From: Nocardia flavorosea NBRC 108225
GTDB lineage: Bacteria > Actinomycetota > Actinomycetes > Mycobacteriales > Mycobacteriaceae
DNA: 64,000 nucleotides
NCBI RefSeq assembly: GCF_001613385.1
Contig: NZ_BDCG01000006.1
Location: 62,001-126,000 of the forward strand
Direction of reading: 5' to 3'
The notes under the pieces were generated by a model. The model was not told where the DNA came from. It ran no database searches and saw only the letters and a program-made list of their open reading frames with translations. Positions 44,492 to 55,108 of this stretch are shown here, one piece after another; positions within the stretch are counted from its first letter, which is position 1; each line of letters opens with the position of its first letter. The position numbers and the translations under genes are program-made.

Positions 44492-44719
44492 TCAGACGGC
44501 GGCGAAACCCACCCGGCCGCCGGTGGCCGCGCCGATCTCCACGTAGGCGATCTTGCCGGCCTGGATCAGGTACTTCCGGCCCTTCTCGTCGGCCAGCGTG
44601 AGGACCCCGCCCGAGGCGCCCAGCGCTTCGGATACCAGCGCCTCGACCTCGTCCGGGGTCTGTGCGCTGGGGATGACGAGCTCGCGCGGGCTATCCGAAA
44701 TACCGATCTTGACCTCCAC
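44492..44719 (-). CDS. DUF3107 small protein (Rv3208A/TB9.4-like)
   Basis: 75 aa from a GTG at 44719 with GGAGG about 7 bases upstream. The sequence (VEVKIGISDSPRELVIPSAQ..., DEKGRKYLIQAGKIAYVEIG) matches the short, highly conserved actinobacterial family beside Rv3208. It looks like a small alpha/beta ATP-binding-like fold but no function is established. The conserved IGISDSPREL start and KIAYVEIG end are intact. No signal peptide. Confidence 0.88.
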   Translation of the reverse strand: MEVKIGISDSPRELVIPSAQTPDEVEALVSEALGASGGVLTLADEKGRKYLIQAGKIAYVEIGAATGGRVGFAAV

Positions 44720-44916
44720 GGCCAACCTCCGAACCTTAGAGTTCTGTGCTGTCCCCGCAAGGTTAGTTGAGCCCTGTCGCACCGTGGCAGATACCCGGGT
44801 GCGCCCTCAGCGAACAGGCTCGATCGGCGTCCCGGTCCGCAGATTCCGGCTCCTACCGGGATCTGCGCATCCGGAGCAGCGAGCACGCCGCTTCTCAGCG
44901 GCCGTACCGGGCCGGA

Positions 44917-45618
44917 CTAAAGACCGAGGACTGCCATACGTTCGGAGTGGGCGGTCTGCATGCGATCGAAGAGGGTGGCGATGCCGTTGAGATCGCCCGT
45001 GGCCGCGAGGACGAGTTCGGTCAACTCGTCGCGCTGGGCCATCACGTACTGGGCCTGGGTGATCGCCTCACCGAGCAGGCGACGGCCCCACAGGGTGAGC
45101 CGGTCGCGTTCCGAACGGCTGGCCGCCACTGCCCGGCGGACCTCGTCGATCACGAATTCCGAATGCCCGGTATCGGCCAGCACATCGCGCACCACAGCGG
45201 CCACATCGGGGCTCAGCGCACCGGCGATCTCCCGGTAGAAGTCCGCGGCGATACCGTCGCCGACGTGAAACTTCACCATCGATTCCAGCCAGGTCGACGG
45301 GTCGGTGGAGCGGTGGTAGTCGTCCAGGGCCCGGGTGAACGGCGCCATGGCCGCGTACACCTCGGCACCGCGTGCGGTGAGCGCGGCCTCGAGACGTTCG
45401 AAATGCGCGAGTTCGGCCGCCGCCATGCGCGCCACCGCGACCTTGCCGGGCAGGCTCGGCGATAGCGCCGCCTCCTCGGTGAGCCGGTAGAAGGCGGAGA
45501 TCTCACCGTAGGCCAGGACCGCGAACAGGTCGGTGACGCCGGGATGCTCGGCGGGGACGGGTGAGGCGATCGGCTCGCTCGGCGTAACACCCAGCGCGGC
45601 GGGTGACTGTGCTCCCAT
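44917..45618 (-). CDS. Ferritin-like fold protein (Rv3210c-like, MiaE-related)
   Basis: 233 aa from an ATG at 45618 with GGAG upstream. It is all-helical with ExxH-type diiron elements: VAVARMAAAELAHFERLEAAL and VRDVLADTGHSEFVIDEVRRA. This resembles the tRNA-(ms2io6A)-hydroxylase/ferritin-like family. Not all ligands of a classical diiron site can be assigned by eye, so activity is uncertain. It corresponds to Rv3210c, between DUF3107 and rhlE. An alpha/beta hydrolase gene follows upstream on the same strand and may be co-transcribed (41 bp apart). Confidence 0.78.
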   Translation of the reverse strand: MGAQSPAALGVTPSEPIASPVPAEHPGVTDLFAVLAYGEISAFYRLTEEAALSPSLPGKVAVARMAAAELAHFERLEAALTARGAEVYAAMAPFTRALDDYHRSTDPSTWLESMVKFHVGDGIAADFYREIAGALSPDVAAVVRDVLADTGHSEFVIDEVRRAVAASRSERDRLTLWGRRLLGEAITQAQYVMAQRDELTELVLAATGDLNGIATLFDRMQTAHSERMAVLGL

Positions 45619-45659
45619 GGAACTCCAGCGTAGTACCTGCCGGCGCCGGGCGATCGCGG

Positions 45660-46796
45660 TCACGCCGGTGTTGTGAGGAACTTGTCCAGGTAGGTCCAGG
45701 TGGTGTCACGGGCGGTGGCGCCGGTCAGGATCGCCAGATGCCCGCCGGGTGCCGTCTCGTAGCGCACGGCTTCGGCGCCGCTGAGGGTGCGTAATCCACG
45801 TTCCACCGCACGCGCCGGAGTGATCACGTCCGAAGGCCCGCCCACCAGCAGTACCGGCGCGGTGATATCGGCCAGGTGGATCGGCCCGGTACCGAAATTC
45901 ACCACCCCGCGGCCGATTTCGTTACGCAGCACGAGCCGGTTCCACAACTGCTGATACATCCGGCCCGGATAGCCGGGCATATCGGCCATGAAGCGATCGA
46001 CGGCCTCCATCCGGGCCAGCGATTCGGTACGAGCCAGATTCCCGGCCACGAACCAGGGCCGCTTGACCTCCCGGTCCCATGCGGTGATGCGGTAGGCGAG
46101 CCGGGTCAGCGGCGCCGGAACACCACCCATTGCGCCCAATGCCGCCCCCACCGCGGCACCGGTCCCGGTACGCCGGGCCAGCGCGGCCAGCTGCGGGGTA
46201 CCCGGCATCGCGTTGTAGTCCAGTGGCGACCCGATCGCGGTGATCGACCGGATCGGCAACCCGGTATCGGCAGCGGCAGCCAGCAGGGCCATCGTGCCGC
46301 CCAGTGACCAGCCGACGAGATCCACCCGCGGATCCTCGCCGGCGCCGTCCCGATCGGCGACCGTGCGCCGGATCGCCTCCGGAATGATGTCGTGCACCCA
46401 GTCCTCGAAACCCATCCGCCGGTCGGCGTAGGAGATCTCGCCGTAGTCGATCACATAGGGCGCCCGGCCGGTCTCGAGCAGGAACTCGGCCACACTCTGC
46501 CCCGGCCGCAGATCGAAACAACTGGCAGGCGCGGCCAACGGCGGCACCAGCAGAACCGCCGGCCGCGCCCGGCCCCGGCCGGCCACCGGCGCCGGCTCGA
46601 ACCGCCGCAACTGCCGATGCGGTTCGTCCCACAGCACCGTCGCCGGCGTAGGCCGTCGCCCCTCTACGCCGTCACCGAACGTCAGCGCCCACGCATTACG
46701 CGCGGCCCGCTCGACGGCCCGGGTCACCTCACCCTCGGGATCGACCGCGCGCACGGCACGATCCGCCAGGGCAATACCTCGATCAGCGATACTCAC
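45660..46796 (-). CDS. PHA-synthase-like alpha/beta hydrolase
   Basis: 378 aa from a GTG at 46796. It has the PhaC/PhaB-type fold: VLLVPPLAAPASCFDLRPGQ, PYVIDYGEISYADRRMGFEDW, nucleophile in VDLVGWSLGGTMALLAA, the acid in LLVGGPSDVITPARAV, and the His in APGGHLAILTG. Class III PHA synthases use Cys at the elbow (GxCxG); here it is Ser, so a hydrolase or lipase is more likely than a polyester synthase. I recall no counterpart between Rv3210c and Rv3211 in M. tuberculosis. It lies just upstream of the ferritin-like gene. Confidence 0.8.
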   Translation of the reverse strand: MSIADRGIALADRAVRAVDPEGEVTRAVERAARNAWALTFGDGVEGRRPTPATVLWDEPHRQLRRFEPAPVAGRGRARPAVLLVPPLAAPASCFDLRPGQSVAEFLLETGRAPYVIDYGEISYADRRMGFEDWVHDIIPEAIRRTVADRDGAGEDPRVDLVGWSLGGTMALLAAAADTGLPIRSITAIGSPLDYNAMPGTPQLAALARRTGTGAAVGAALGAMGGVPAPLTRLAYRITAWDREVKRPWFVAGNLARTESLARMEAVDRFMADMPGYPGRMYQQLWNRLVLRNEIGRGVVNFGTGPIHLADITAPVLLVGGPSDVITPARAVERGLRTLSGAEAVRYETAPGGHLAILTGATARDTTWTYLDKFLTTPA

Positions 46797-47649
46797 TGTG
46801 TTATTTTGGCGCGCCGCCGGCGCGCCGGGGGTCGGCCCCCCTCGGCGTGGTTCGAGACCGACGGAGACCCGCTGGTGAAAGTTGCCGGCGACGGCAAGAT
46901 CCCGAGCGGGTCTAACGGTAGGCGCAGAACACGGGAACGGCACGGGACACTGGGCTCATCTCGTGTGGGCTCGGCCGACACCTGCCCCAGGCAAGGTAGC
47001 CACTGATCACCCCGAGCGAACCAACCGGCAACGGTTGCAGAGAGGTGCGCTTCGAGGGCGCCCGCGGCCCGCCGGCGGAACCTCCGCAGTCCAGGCCACA
47101 CACGTCAGAGCCGGCCGAGCGCACATGTGTCGCGAATCACGCCGTACCGAGCACCCGATGGCCTGAAAACGCGCCGGACGGCAGTGCCGAGTTCAGCGAG
47201 GCCCTCAAAGGTTTTGGCCCGGCCGTGCGTTCAGCGCTCGATGCGATGCGGCGCGGCCGCGAGTGTCGAGTGCTGAACGCCGGGACCTCAGGGGCCAAAA
47301 GGCGCGCCGCCGGAGGCGGCGCCGATAAACACAGCTACAATCGCGAACGGACATCCGAAGAATTTCGGTCGATCCGTTGGAATCGGCAGCGCCGAAAGTC
47401 GCGCACCGCGGGTGGGCGGAGCGGTAGCGAGGAATTCTACGGAGTCCACGGAAAATGTGCGCGCACCAGATCCGCGTCACCGATGCGCTGCGCCGATGTC
47501 CGAGCTTCGCTGTCCGTCATCCGGGCACCTGCCGACATCCGGCGGCGGCCCGGGTGAATATCGCAGGGCGGATCCGTGGTTGTCGTGGGCCGACCGGTCC
47601 GCCCCACGCCTCGTGCGCGTGTAGCGCGATAACGAGGGAAGGCACGAAC
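46797..47649. other. Long gene-free leader region upstream of rhlE
   Basis: No convincing gene is seen in about 850 bp. Features are a repeated GGCGCGCCGCCGG (46808-46820 and 47301-47313) and, at the second copy, a GC hairpin (about 47301-47323, arms CGCCGCC/GGCGGCG with a GGA loop) in an AA-rich context. Long structured leaders are common for cold-shock DEAD-box helicase mRNAs, so part of this may be the rhlE 5' UTR. Confidence 0.45.
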
Positions 47650-49434
<1,785 letters not shown>

Positions 49435-49454
49435 CGCTCGACAGGACCAGGACT

Positions 49455-49490
49455 CGGGCCGGCGGTTACCGGACCGCCGGCCCGGGTCAT
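49455..49490 (+). terminator. rhlE terminator
   Basis: Perfect 12-bp stem (CGGGCCGGCGGT / ACCGCCGGCCCG) with a 6-base loop, 20 bp after the rhlE stop codon. The T-run is weak (CATTTC). Confidence 0.65.
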
Positions 49491-49566
49491 TTCGTACGTG
49501 GCGCCGCCCGGGCGGTGCCGCGAGCACCGTCCGGGCGCTCGGCCCGCATCCGTTAGGCTCGCGTAC

Positions 49567-50853
49567 GTGCTCGCACCTGAGCGGCGAACGCGCGCCGATG
49601 TCATCACCGCTGCCGCGATCGCCGTCGTCGTGGTGATCGCGGGGCTCGTGGCGTGGGTGAGCAGCGATGTCGCCGGAACCGAATCGGTGGTCGCCGGCAA
49701 GCCCGCCCGCACCCCTTCGGCGGCCCGCGAACTTCCCGAAGAACTGCACGAGCTGTGGCGCGCGCCCGATACCGCGTCCGACCGCGCACTGACGTCCGAG
49801 GGAGTGGCCGTCACCGCGGACGGCGGTACGGTGACCGGCCACGATCGGCGGACCGGTGACCAGGTGTGGCGCTACACCCGCGATCTACCGCTGTGCGGCG
49901 TCGAAGCACAGTTCGGCATGGTGATCGCGGTGTACCGCAGTGAACGCGGCTGTAGTGAGACCACCATGCTCTCCGGCACCGACGGCCGCCGCCGCACCGC
50001 CCGCAGCAGCTATATGGACGATCGGGTCGGGCTTTCGGTCGACGGTACGTACGTGGTGGCGCACGGGCCACGGAGGCTGGAGGTGTGGCGCTCCGATCTC
50101 GTCCGCACCCTGGAATACGGCTACGTGGACGCCAAGGAGAACTGGAAGACCCAGCCACGGCACGACTGCGAGTTGCAATCGGCGGCCTCGAGTTCGTCGC
50201 GACTGGTGGTACTGGAACGCTGCCCGGGGGATCCGGCCGGCCGGCTCACCGTGCTGGCGCCCGCGCCCAAGGACGACAATGTGCCGGAAGAGTACGGTTC
50301 GCGGATCCTGGAAGGTCCCGGCGCCGATTCGCCCGACGCGCGCGTTATCGCGGTCTCCGACAACCGGATAGCGGTCTATCAGCCCGGAGCCGGCGGCCCC
50401 GAGCCGGCCGCACCCCGCCTGACGATATTCGATGCCAAGGGCAATCCACTGGTGGTGCAGGAACTCTCGGCACCACTCGACGAAACCACCACCACGGTCC
50501 GGGCGGGTTCCGCCTTTCTCGTTTTCACCGGCAACAGTGTGATCGCACTGCAGGCCAGTACTTTCGATCCGCTGTGGACCGCGGCCGACGCGCTCGGCGC
50601 CCCCGTGCTGATGGCCGACCGGCTGCTGATTCCGGTACCGGGCGCGATCGCGGCCCTCGATCCCGCCGACGGCACCGAGATCGCCCGTATCCCGGTGAAC
50701 CGGCCGGACTATCGCGGCGGCCCGATCTCACTCGGAGTGCTGGGCAACACGATTCTGGAACATCGCGACGGAGCACTCGTCGCACTGGCCGATCCGGAGG
50801 CCCCCGAGACCGGCGACGCAGAGGCGAACCGACCGGCAAAACCACTGCGGTGA
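49567..50853 (+). CDS. Membrane-anchored beta-propeller protein (Rv3212-like)
   Basis: 428 aa from a GTG at 49567. One N-terminal transmembrane helix (VITAAAIAVVVVIAGLVAWV) is followed by a PQQ-like beta-propeller: GDQVWRYTRDLPLCG, repeated GV/ALD-type blades, STFDPLWTAADALGAPV, AALDPADGTEIARIPV and LVALADPEA. It is probably outside the membrane. The function is unknown, and there is no sign of a PQQ enzyme active site. It matches the Rv3212 position right after rhlE. Confidence 0.8.
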   Translation: MLAPERRTRADVITAAAIAVVVVIAGLVAWVSSDVAGTESVVAGKPARTPSAARELPEELHELWRAPDTASDRALTSEGVAVTADGGTVTGHDRRTGDQVWRYTRDLPLCGVEAQFGMVIAVYRSERGCSETTMLSGTDGRRRTARSSYMDDRVGLSVDGTYVVAHGPRRLEVWRSDLVRTLEYGYVDAKENWKTQPRHDCELQSAASSSSRLVVLERCPGDPAGRLTVLAPAPKDDNVPEEYGSRILEGPGADSPDARVIAVSDNRIAVYQPGAGGPEPAAPRLTIFDAKGNPLVVQELSAPLDETTTTVRAGSAFLVFTGNSVIALQASTFDPLWTAADALGAPVLMADRLLIPVPGAIAALDPADGTEIARIPVNRPDYRGGPISLGVLGNTILEHRDGALVALADPEAPETGDAEANRPAKPLR

Positions 50854-50890
50854 AACGTTTTTGTCGGTACCCGCGGGCACACTGGCGGAT

Positions 50891-51397
50891 ATGACAGAAG
50901 CAGCCCGCCCCACCGATGCGGCCCCCGGGGCCGAGACCGCCCGCTACGACGATCCCGGCGCACCGTGGAACCGGTGCACCGAAGACGCTCCGGCGGTCTG
51001 GAATACCGACGTGATCCGCGAATTCCGGGCGAACGGTGGGCGCGTCGGCGGCGCCTACGCCGATGCGACGCTGCTGCTGCTCACCACAACGGGCGCGAAG
51101 ACCGGTAAGCGGCATGTTGTTCCGCTCGCTGCGCTGTATCGAGGCGAGACCCTCTACATCAGTTCGCTCGTGGACGACGGGTATCCGTCCTGGTATCACA
51201 ATGTGCGGGCGGATCCGGCGGTGATCGTGGAACTGGGCGATCACGTGCATCACGCCACGGCCCGGGTCCTCACCGGCGCGGTCTACGACGAGTTCGCCGC
51301 CTGGGTGCTGGCGAACAATCCGATGCTCGCCGATTTCCAGGCCACCACCGAGCGCCCCATCCCGCTGGTGGTTCTGACCCTGGCCGGCTCGCGCTGA
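50891..51397 (+). CDS. Deazaflavin (F420)-dependent nitroreductase family protein (Ddn/DUF385-like)
   Basis: 168 aa from an ATG at 50891. The fold signature is WNTDVIREFRANGGRVGGAY, LLLLTTTGAKTGKRHVVPLAA, LYISSLVDDGYPSWYHNVRA, and DPAVIVELGDHVHHATARVL. These are the F420-binding split-barrel landmarks of the Ddn family, which uses the reduced deazaflavin F420 to reduce quinones or nitro compounds. Substrate specificity cannot be read from the sequence. It lies between the Rv3212-like and gpm2-like genes, on the same strand as both. Confidence 0.87.
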   Translation: MTEAARPTDAAPGAETARYDDPGAPWNRCTEDAPAVWNTDVIREFRANGGRVGGAYADATLLLLTTTGAKTGKRHVVPLAALYRGETLYISSLVDDGYPSWYHNVRADPAVIVELGDHVHHATARVLTGAVYDEFAAWVLANNPMLADFQATTERPIPLVVLTLAGSR

Positions 51398-51529
51398 CCG
51401 AGGCCCTTGTACACGTGCCGCCGTAGGCCCGGGACCGAGGCATGCGGAGGCCGGCTCTGCCGCCGACTCGGATAGCAAGAGGGCACCACGACCTCGGCCG
51501 GTCGGGACACATTCCGCGCGCCGGGCATC

Positions 51530-52138
51530 ATGGTGCGTATGCCCGGCTCCGAGAACGCCCGTGTGGTCCTGTTACGGCACGGCGAGACCAGCTGGTCGGT
51601 ACAGCATCGCCACACCGGCCGCACCGACCTACCGCTCACCCAGGCCGGTGAACAGCAGGCCGCGGCGGCCGGTCCGGTCGTGGCCGGTCTGGGTCTCCGG
51701 GATCCGATGGTTCTGGTGAGCCCGCGCGCCCGCGCGCAGCGGACTGCCGAATTGGCGGGCCTGACCGGCGCCCGGACCGAGCCGGACCTCGCCGAATGGG
51801 ATTACGGCGACTACGAAGGCCGCACCACCCCACAGATCCGTACCGGCGACCCCGGCTGGACCATCTGGACCGGCGCGGTACCCGGTGGTGAATCCGCGGG
51901 CGTGGTGAGCGCCCGCGCCGATCGCGTACTGAACGCCGCGACCGCTGCACTCGGCGAGCGCGATGTGATCCTGGTGGGGCATGGGCATTTCTCCCGCGCC
52001 CTGATCGCCCGCTGGCTCGGTTTCCCGGTCCGGGAGGGCCGCCGGTTCGCGCTGGCGACCGCCGCGGTCAGTGTCCTGGGCTACGAGCGCGACGAACCAA
52101 CTCTGTGGGCGCACAATCTGCGATCGGGCACCGTATGA
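51530..52138 (+). CDS. Histidine phosphatase (Gpm2/Rv3214-like acid phosphatase)
   Basis: 202 aa from an ATG at 51530 (another ATG is three codons on). The catalytic RHG motif is VVLLRHGETSW, with VSPRARAQRTAEL carrying the second Arg, the acid in DLAEWDYGDYEG, and the second His in DVILVGHGHFSRAL. M. tuberculosis Rv3214 was first annotated as phosphoglycerate mutase 2 and behaves as an acid phosphatase. Mutase activity here is unlikely but not excluded by sequence alone. The domain is complete. Confidence 0.87.
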   Translation: MVRMPGSENARVVLLRHGETSWSVQHRHTGRTDLPLTQAGEQQAAAAGPVVAGLGLRDPMVLVSPRARAQRTAELAGLTGARTEPDLAEWDYGDYEGRTTPQIRTGDPGWTIWTGAVPGGESAGVVSARADRVLNAATAALGERDVILVGHGHFSRALIARWLGFPVREGRRFALATAAVSVLGYERDEPTLWAHNLRSGTV

Positions 52139-52378
52139 GACGGTCACCGGAAGAGACGTCGGCGATCACCGTGTCCGATCGCCACCGCCGGCTCCCGGCC
52201 TGCCCGAGCCCACCGTACCGCCGCGATACCTGTCGCACCCTGCCCCTGGAGACCAGGATCCCCGGCCTCGCCGCGGCTACGACGACCGAGCCGGGGATGC
52301 CGGTCGAGGTCGGGCAGCCGAGCGCTCAGGGACGGATAACCGACGCGCCTCACCCCTGACAACACCGAAGGAGACTAC

Positions 52379-52885
52379 GTGTCCCACGCTGCCGATCCGG
52401 TGATCCGCCGCGCCGAACCCGGCGATGTACCCGCACTCGTCGACCTGGTCTACGGCCTGGCCGAATACGAGAAGGCGCGGTACGAGTGCACGCTCACGCC
52501 CGAGCAGCTGCACACCGCATTGTTCGGCCCGCATCCGGCCGTCTTCGCCCATGTGGCACTCGTGGACGGCACGGTCGCGGGTTGCGCCATCTGGTTCCTG
52601 AACTTCTCCACCTGGGACGGCGTCCACGGGATCTATCTCGAGGACCTCTATGTCACTCCGGAGGCGCGCGGTACCGGGCTGGGCCGGGCCTTGCTGGCCG
52701 CTCTCGCACACGAGGCGTATTCGCACGGCTACAGCCGGGTCAGCTGGTCGGTACTGACCTGGAACACGCCGTCGATCGGCTTCTACGAATCCTTGGGTGC
52801 CCAGGTCCAGGACGACTGGGTGGGCTACCGGCTCAGCGGTCCCGCCTTGACCGCGCTGGCCGCGACTACCGGCTCGCACCGGTAA
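52379..52885 (+). CDS. GNAT-family N-acetyltransferase
   Basis: 168 aa from a GTG with AAGGAG upstream. The acetyl-CoA pyrophosphate loop is EARGTGLGRALLAALA in motif A, preceded by LEDLYVTPEARG, with the later NTPSIGFYESLGAQ in motif B. This resembles small amine/thialysine acetyltransferases (PaiA/Rv3216-like, SSAT2 type). The substrate is unknown. It follows the Rv3214-like gene and precedes the Rv3217c-like membrane protein, as in M. tuberculosis. Confidence 0.87.
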   Translation: MSHAADPVIRRAEPGDVPALVDLVYGLAEYEKARYECTLTPEQLHTALFGPHPAVFAHVALVDGTVAGCAIWFLNFSTWDGVHGIYLEDLYVTPEARGTGLGRALLAALAHEAYSHGYSRVSWSVLTWNTPSIGFYESLGAQVQDDWVGYRLSGPALTALAATTGSHR

Positions 52886-52916
52886 CGGCCGCGTGGGCAC
52901 GATCCGGCCGCGGCGC

Positions 52917-53333
52917 TCATTCGTCGTCCGTGGCCCCGTACTCCTGGGCGGCCCACCGCGAGGTGGGTGGAGCGAACAGCAGGCCCAGCGCGCCCAGTGC
53001 CACTACGCCGAGCAGGGTCCCGTACAGCGGCTGCCCCGAGCCGAACAGCAACGACCACACCACCGGCAGCAGCAACAGCTGGGTTATCACCGCGATGGCC
53101 CGCCCCCAGCGCTGCCCGAGCAGTAGGCCGATACCGGAGGCGAGCACCGCGCCGCCGAGGATCCCGAACCACATGGCCGTGCCGTAACCGCTGATCGCGT
53201 CCTCTTCGTGGCCCAGCAGCGCCCGCACCACGAGCACCACGGCCACGGTCACCGCGACGGCGCCTTCCAGTGTCACCAGCCCACCGGCGCCACGCACGGT
53301 CCCGGGCACACCAACGTCTTTTCGCTCGACCAC
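52917..53333 (-). CDS. Integral membrane protein (Rv3217c-like)
   Basis: 138 aa from a GTG. Four hydrophobic segments are seen: LEGAVAVTVAVVLVVRALLG, AMWFGILGGAVLASGIGLLLG, AIAVITQLLLLPVVWSLLF, and LYGTLLGVVALGALGLLFAP. There is no enzymatic motif. The family is conserved in this position in mycobacteria (Rv3217c), but its role is unknown. It is convergent with the GNAT gene and divergent from the kinase-like gene. Confidence 0.78.
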   Translation of the reverse strand: MVERKDVGVPGTVRGAGGLVTLEGAVAVTVAVVLVVRALLGHEEDAISGYGTAMWFGILGGAVLASGIGLLLGQRWGRAIAVITQLLLLPVVWSLLFGSGQPLYGTLLGVVALGALGLLFAPPTSRWAAQEYGATDDE

Positions 53334-53436
53334 CCCGCCAGCTTAAGTTGTGTTTTGCGGATGCCCGCGGGCGCATGTTCGGCGCCGGGTCCGAGGCATT
53401 TGGACCCGTCTGCCGCGGGCGGGCCAGAATTGACCC

Positions 53437-54384
53437 ATGCGGACGTTGTTGATCGTCAACCCCAATGCGACCTCTACCACGGCGGCGACCCGTGACCTGC
53501 TCGCGCACGCCTTGGAAAGTCGAACGCAGCTGACCGTCGCGCATACCCAGCATCGTGGCCATGCGGCGGAATTGGCGCAGTGGGCGGCGACGAACGAGAT
53601 GGATCTCATCGTTGTGCACGGCGGCGACGGGACGGTCAACGAGACGATCAACGGTTTCGTACCGCTGCCGCAGGTCGACGACGGCCAGGCGTGGCGGCCC
53701 CGGCTCGGCATCATTCCCGGTGGCTCGGCCAATGTGTTCGCGCGCGCACTGGATATCAAACCGGATCCGGTAGCAGCGACCAATCAATTGATCGACCTTC
53801 TCAAAGCCGGCGACGGGGATCGCCGTATCGGGCTGGGTGTCACCGATGATCGGTGGTTCTGTTTCAGCGCCGGGGTCGGTCTGGACGCGGAGGTGTGTGC
53901 CGCCATCGATTCGGCTCGCGCCAAAGGACGATCGGCGACACCGGCGCGCTATGTGCGCACCACCGTGGCGCAGTTCTTCCGCACGAAACGGGCGCAACCG
54001 GAAGTTACCGTGCACGTTCCGGGGCGCGAGCCCGTTTCGGGTGTGCATTACGCATTCGTCACCAACACCAGTCCGTGGACCTATCTGAATGCGACACCGG
54101 TATGTACCAATCCCGGCACCAGGTTCGAATCGGGTCTCGGTGTGTTCGCCGTGCGAACCATGGCATTACTGCCTACACTTCGGCTGGCGACACAACTGTT
54201 GTCGCCACACTCCGAGCCGAAGTCGCGGAAGCTATTTCGCGACGACGACGTCCCGTCGGTGCGCATATCGAGTGCCGAGCCGATCGGCCTGCAAATCGAC
54301 GGCGACTTCATCGGCAGGCGCGACGTGGTGGATTTCACCGCTGTGCCGGATGTCCTCGATGTGGTCGCTCCACGACCGGTATGA
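53437..54384 (+). CDS. Diacylglycerol/sphingosine-kinase-like lipid kinase (Rv3218-like)
   Basis: 315 aa. The DAGK catalytic domain has TLLIVNPNATSTTAAT, the nucleotide-binding GGDGTVNE (VVHGGDGTVNETINGF), and LGIIPGGSANVFARAL. The C-terminal sandwich ends GLQIDGDFIGRRDVVDF. It should phosphorylate a lipid with an OH group, in the cytoplasm at the membrane face. It is the Rv3218 counterpart immediately before whiB1. A short hairpin (CGGGA/TCCCG at 54396-54411) follows its stop. Confidence 0.88.
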   Translation: MRTLLIVNPNATSTTAATRDLLAHALESRTQLTVAHTQHRGHAAELAQWAATNEMDLIVVHGGDGTVNETINGFVPLPQVDDGQAWRPRLGIIPGGSANVFARALDIKPDPVAATNQLIDLLKAGDGDRRIGLGVTDDRWFCFSAGVGLDAEVCAAIDSARAKGRSATPARYVRTTVAQFFRTKRAQPEVTVHVPGREPVSGVHYAFVTNTSPWTYLNATPVCTNPGTRFESGLGVFAVRTMALLPTLRLATQLLSPHSEPKSRKLFRDDDVPSVRISSAEPIGLQIDGDFIGRRDVVDFTAVPDVLDVVAPRPV

Positions 54385-54531
54385 CGTGGCGCATCCGGGA
54401 AATAAATCCCGTTTGTGCTGCGGAAACCGGCGTAGGCGAGTAAAAAGGACTGCGGCAGGTCTCCTCGTGAGACCTTCAGTGCGTGAGCTTCCCCACGGTG
54501 CGTCGGATACCTATTGACATCTACGGTGTTC

Positions 54532-54545
54532 GTGAAAGCATTCAC
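54532..54545 (+). promoter_or_regulatory. CRP-like site in the whiB1 promoter region
   Basis: GTGA-N6-TCAC (GTGAAAGCATTCAC) is a perfect match to the CRP core. It lies just downstream of TTGACA (54514-54519), a good -35. whiB1 in M. tuberculosis is controlled by the CRP-family protein Rv3676, so the site fits prior knowledge. No strong -10 was identified. Confidence 0.6.
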
Positions 54546-54635
54546 AAGCAACCGTGCGGAAACATTCAGTTCGCACAAGTGAACGATCCAGCAACCGATC
54601 GGCGCCCTGTGGCGCCCTACAAAGGAGCAGAAGGA

Positions 54636-54890
54636 ATGGACTGGCGCCATAAGGCCATCTGTCGCGATGAGGACCCTGAGCTGTTTTTCCCGGTGGGCAA
54701 CAGTGGTCCTGCGCTCGCGCAGATTGCCGATGCCAAGCTGGTCTGCGCCCGCTGCCCCGTTACCGCCGAATGCCTGTCCTGGGCTCTGGGTTCCGGGCAG
54801 GACGCCGGTGTATGGGGCGGTATGAGCGAAGACGAGCGGCGCGCGCTCAAGCGTCGCAATGCGCGCACCCGCACTCGTACGGCTGTCTGA
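54636..54890 (+). CDS. whiB1: WhiB1 iron-sulfur transcription factor
   Basis: 84 aa from an ATG at 54636 with AAAGGAG nearby. The four cluster Cys are in place: C9 (AICRDEDP), then LVCARCPVTAEC (C37, C40, C46). The GVWGG turn and basic tail (RRALKRRNARTRTRTAV) are intact. WhiB1 binds a [4Fe-4S] cluster that reacts with nitric oxide and partners the principal sigma factor SigA. With the nitrate/nitrite system nearby, a link to NO is attractive but unproven. It is followed by a strong terminator. Confidence 0.95.
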   Translation: MDWRHKAICRDEDPELFFPVGNSGPALAQIADAKLVCARCPVTAECLSWALGSGQDAGVWGGMSEDERRALKRRNARTRTRTAV

Positions 54891-54947
54891 GAACGCGGGG
54901 ACGCGACTACCGGACCATTTCCAGCCCGGCCCGGGGAGTCGCGGATT

Positions 54948-54985
54948 GCCCGGCACCAGTGAATCTGGTGCCGGGCTGTAGTTTA
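54948..54985 (+). terminator. whiB1 terminator
   Basis: Perfect 12-bp stem (GCCCGGCACCAG / CTGGTGCCGGGC) with a 5-base loop (TGAAT), followed by a T-rich tail (TGTAGTTTATG). Confidence 0.8.
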
Positions 54986-55108
54986 TGAAGAGCCGCCGAC
55001 CTGTTTAATCCATAATTTGCCGGAAAGTCGCCCGAGAAATAAACGGTGTTTCCAGCCACGGGCAATCGGACGTATGCATAATTGAAACCGGCGAGTTTCC
55101 GTCGGGTA

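Noticed and set aside
45660..46796. PHA synthase
   Set aside because: The nucleophile is Ser rather than Cys and no PHA granule genes are nearby; hydrolase preferred.
47045..47557. 170-codon frame in the leader region of rhlE
   Set aside because: No recognisable family, no clear start and irregular composition; treated as non-coding.
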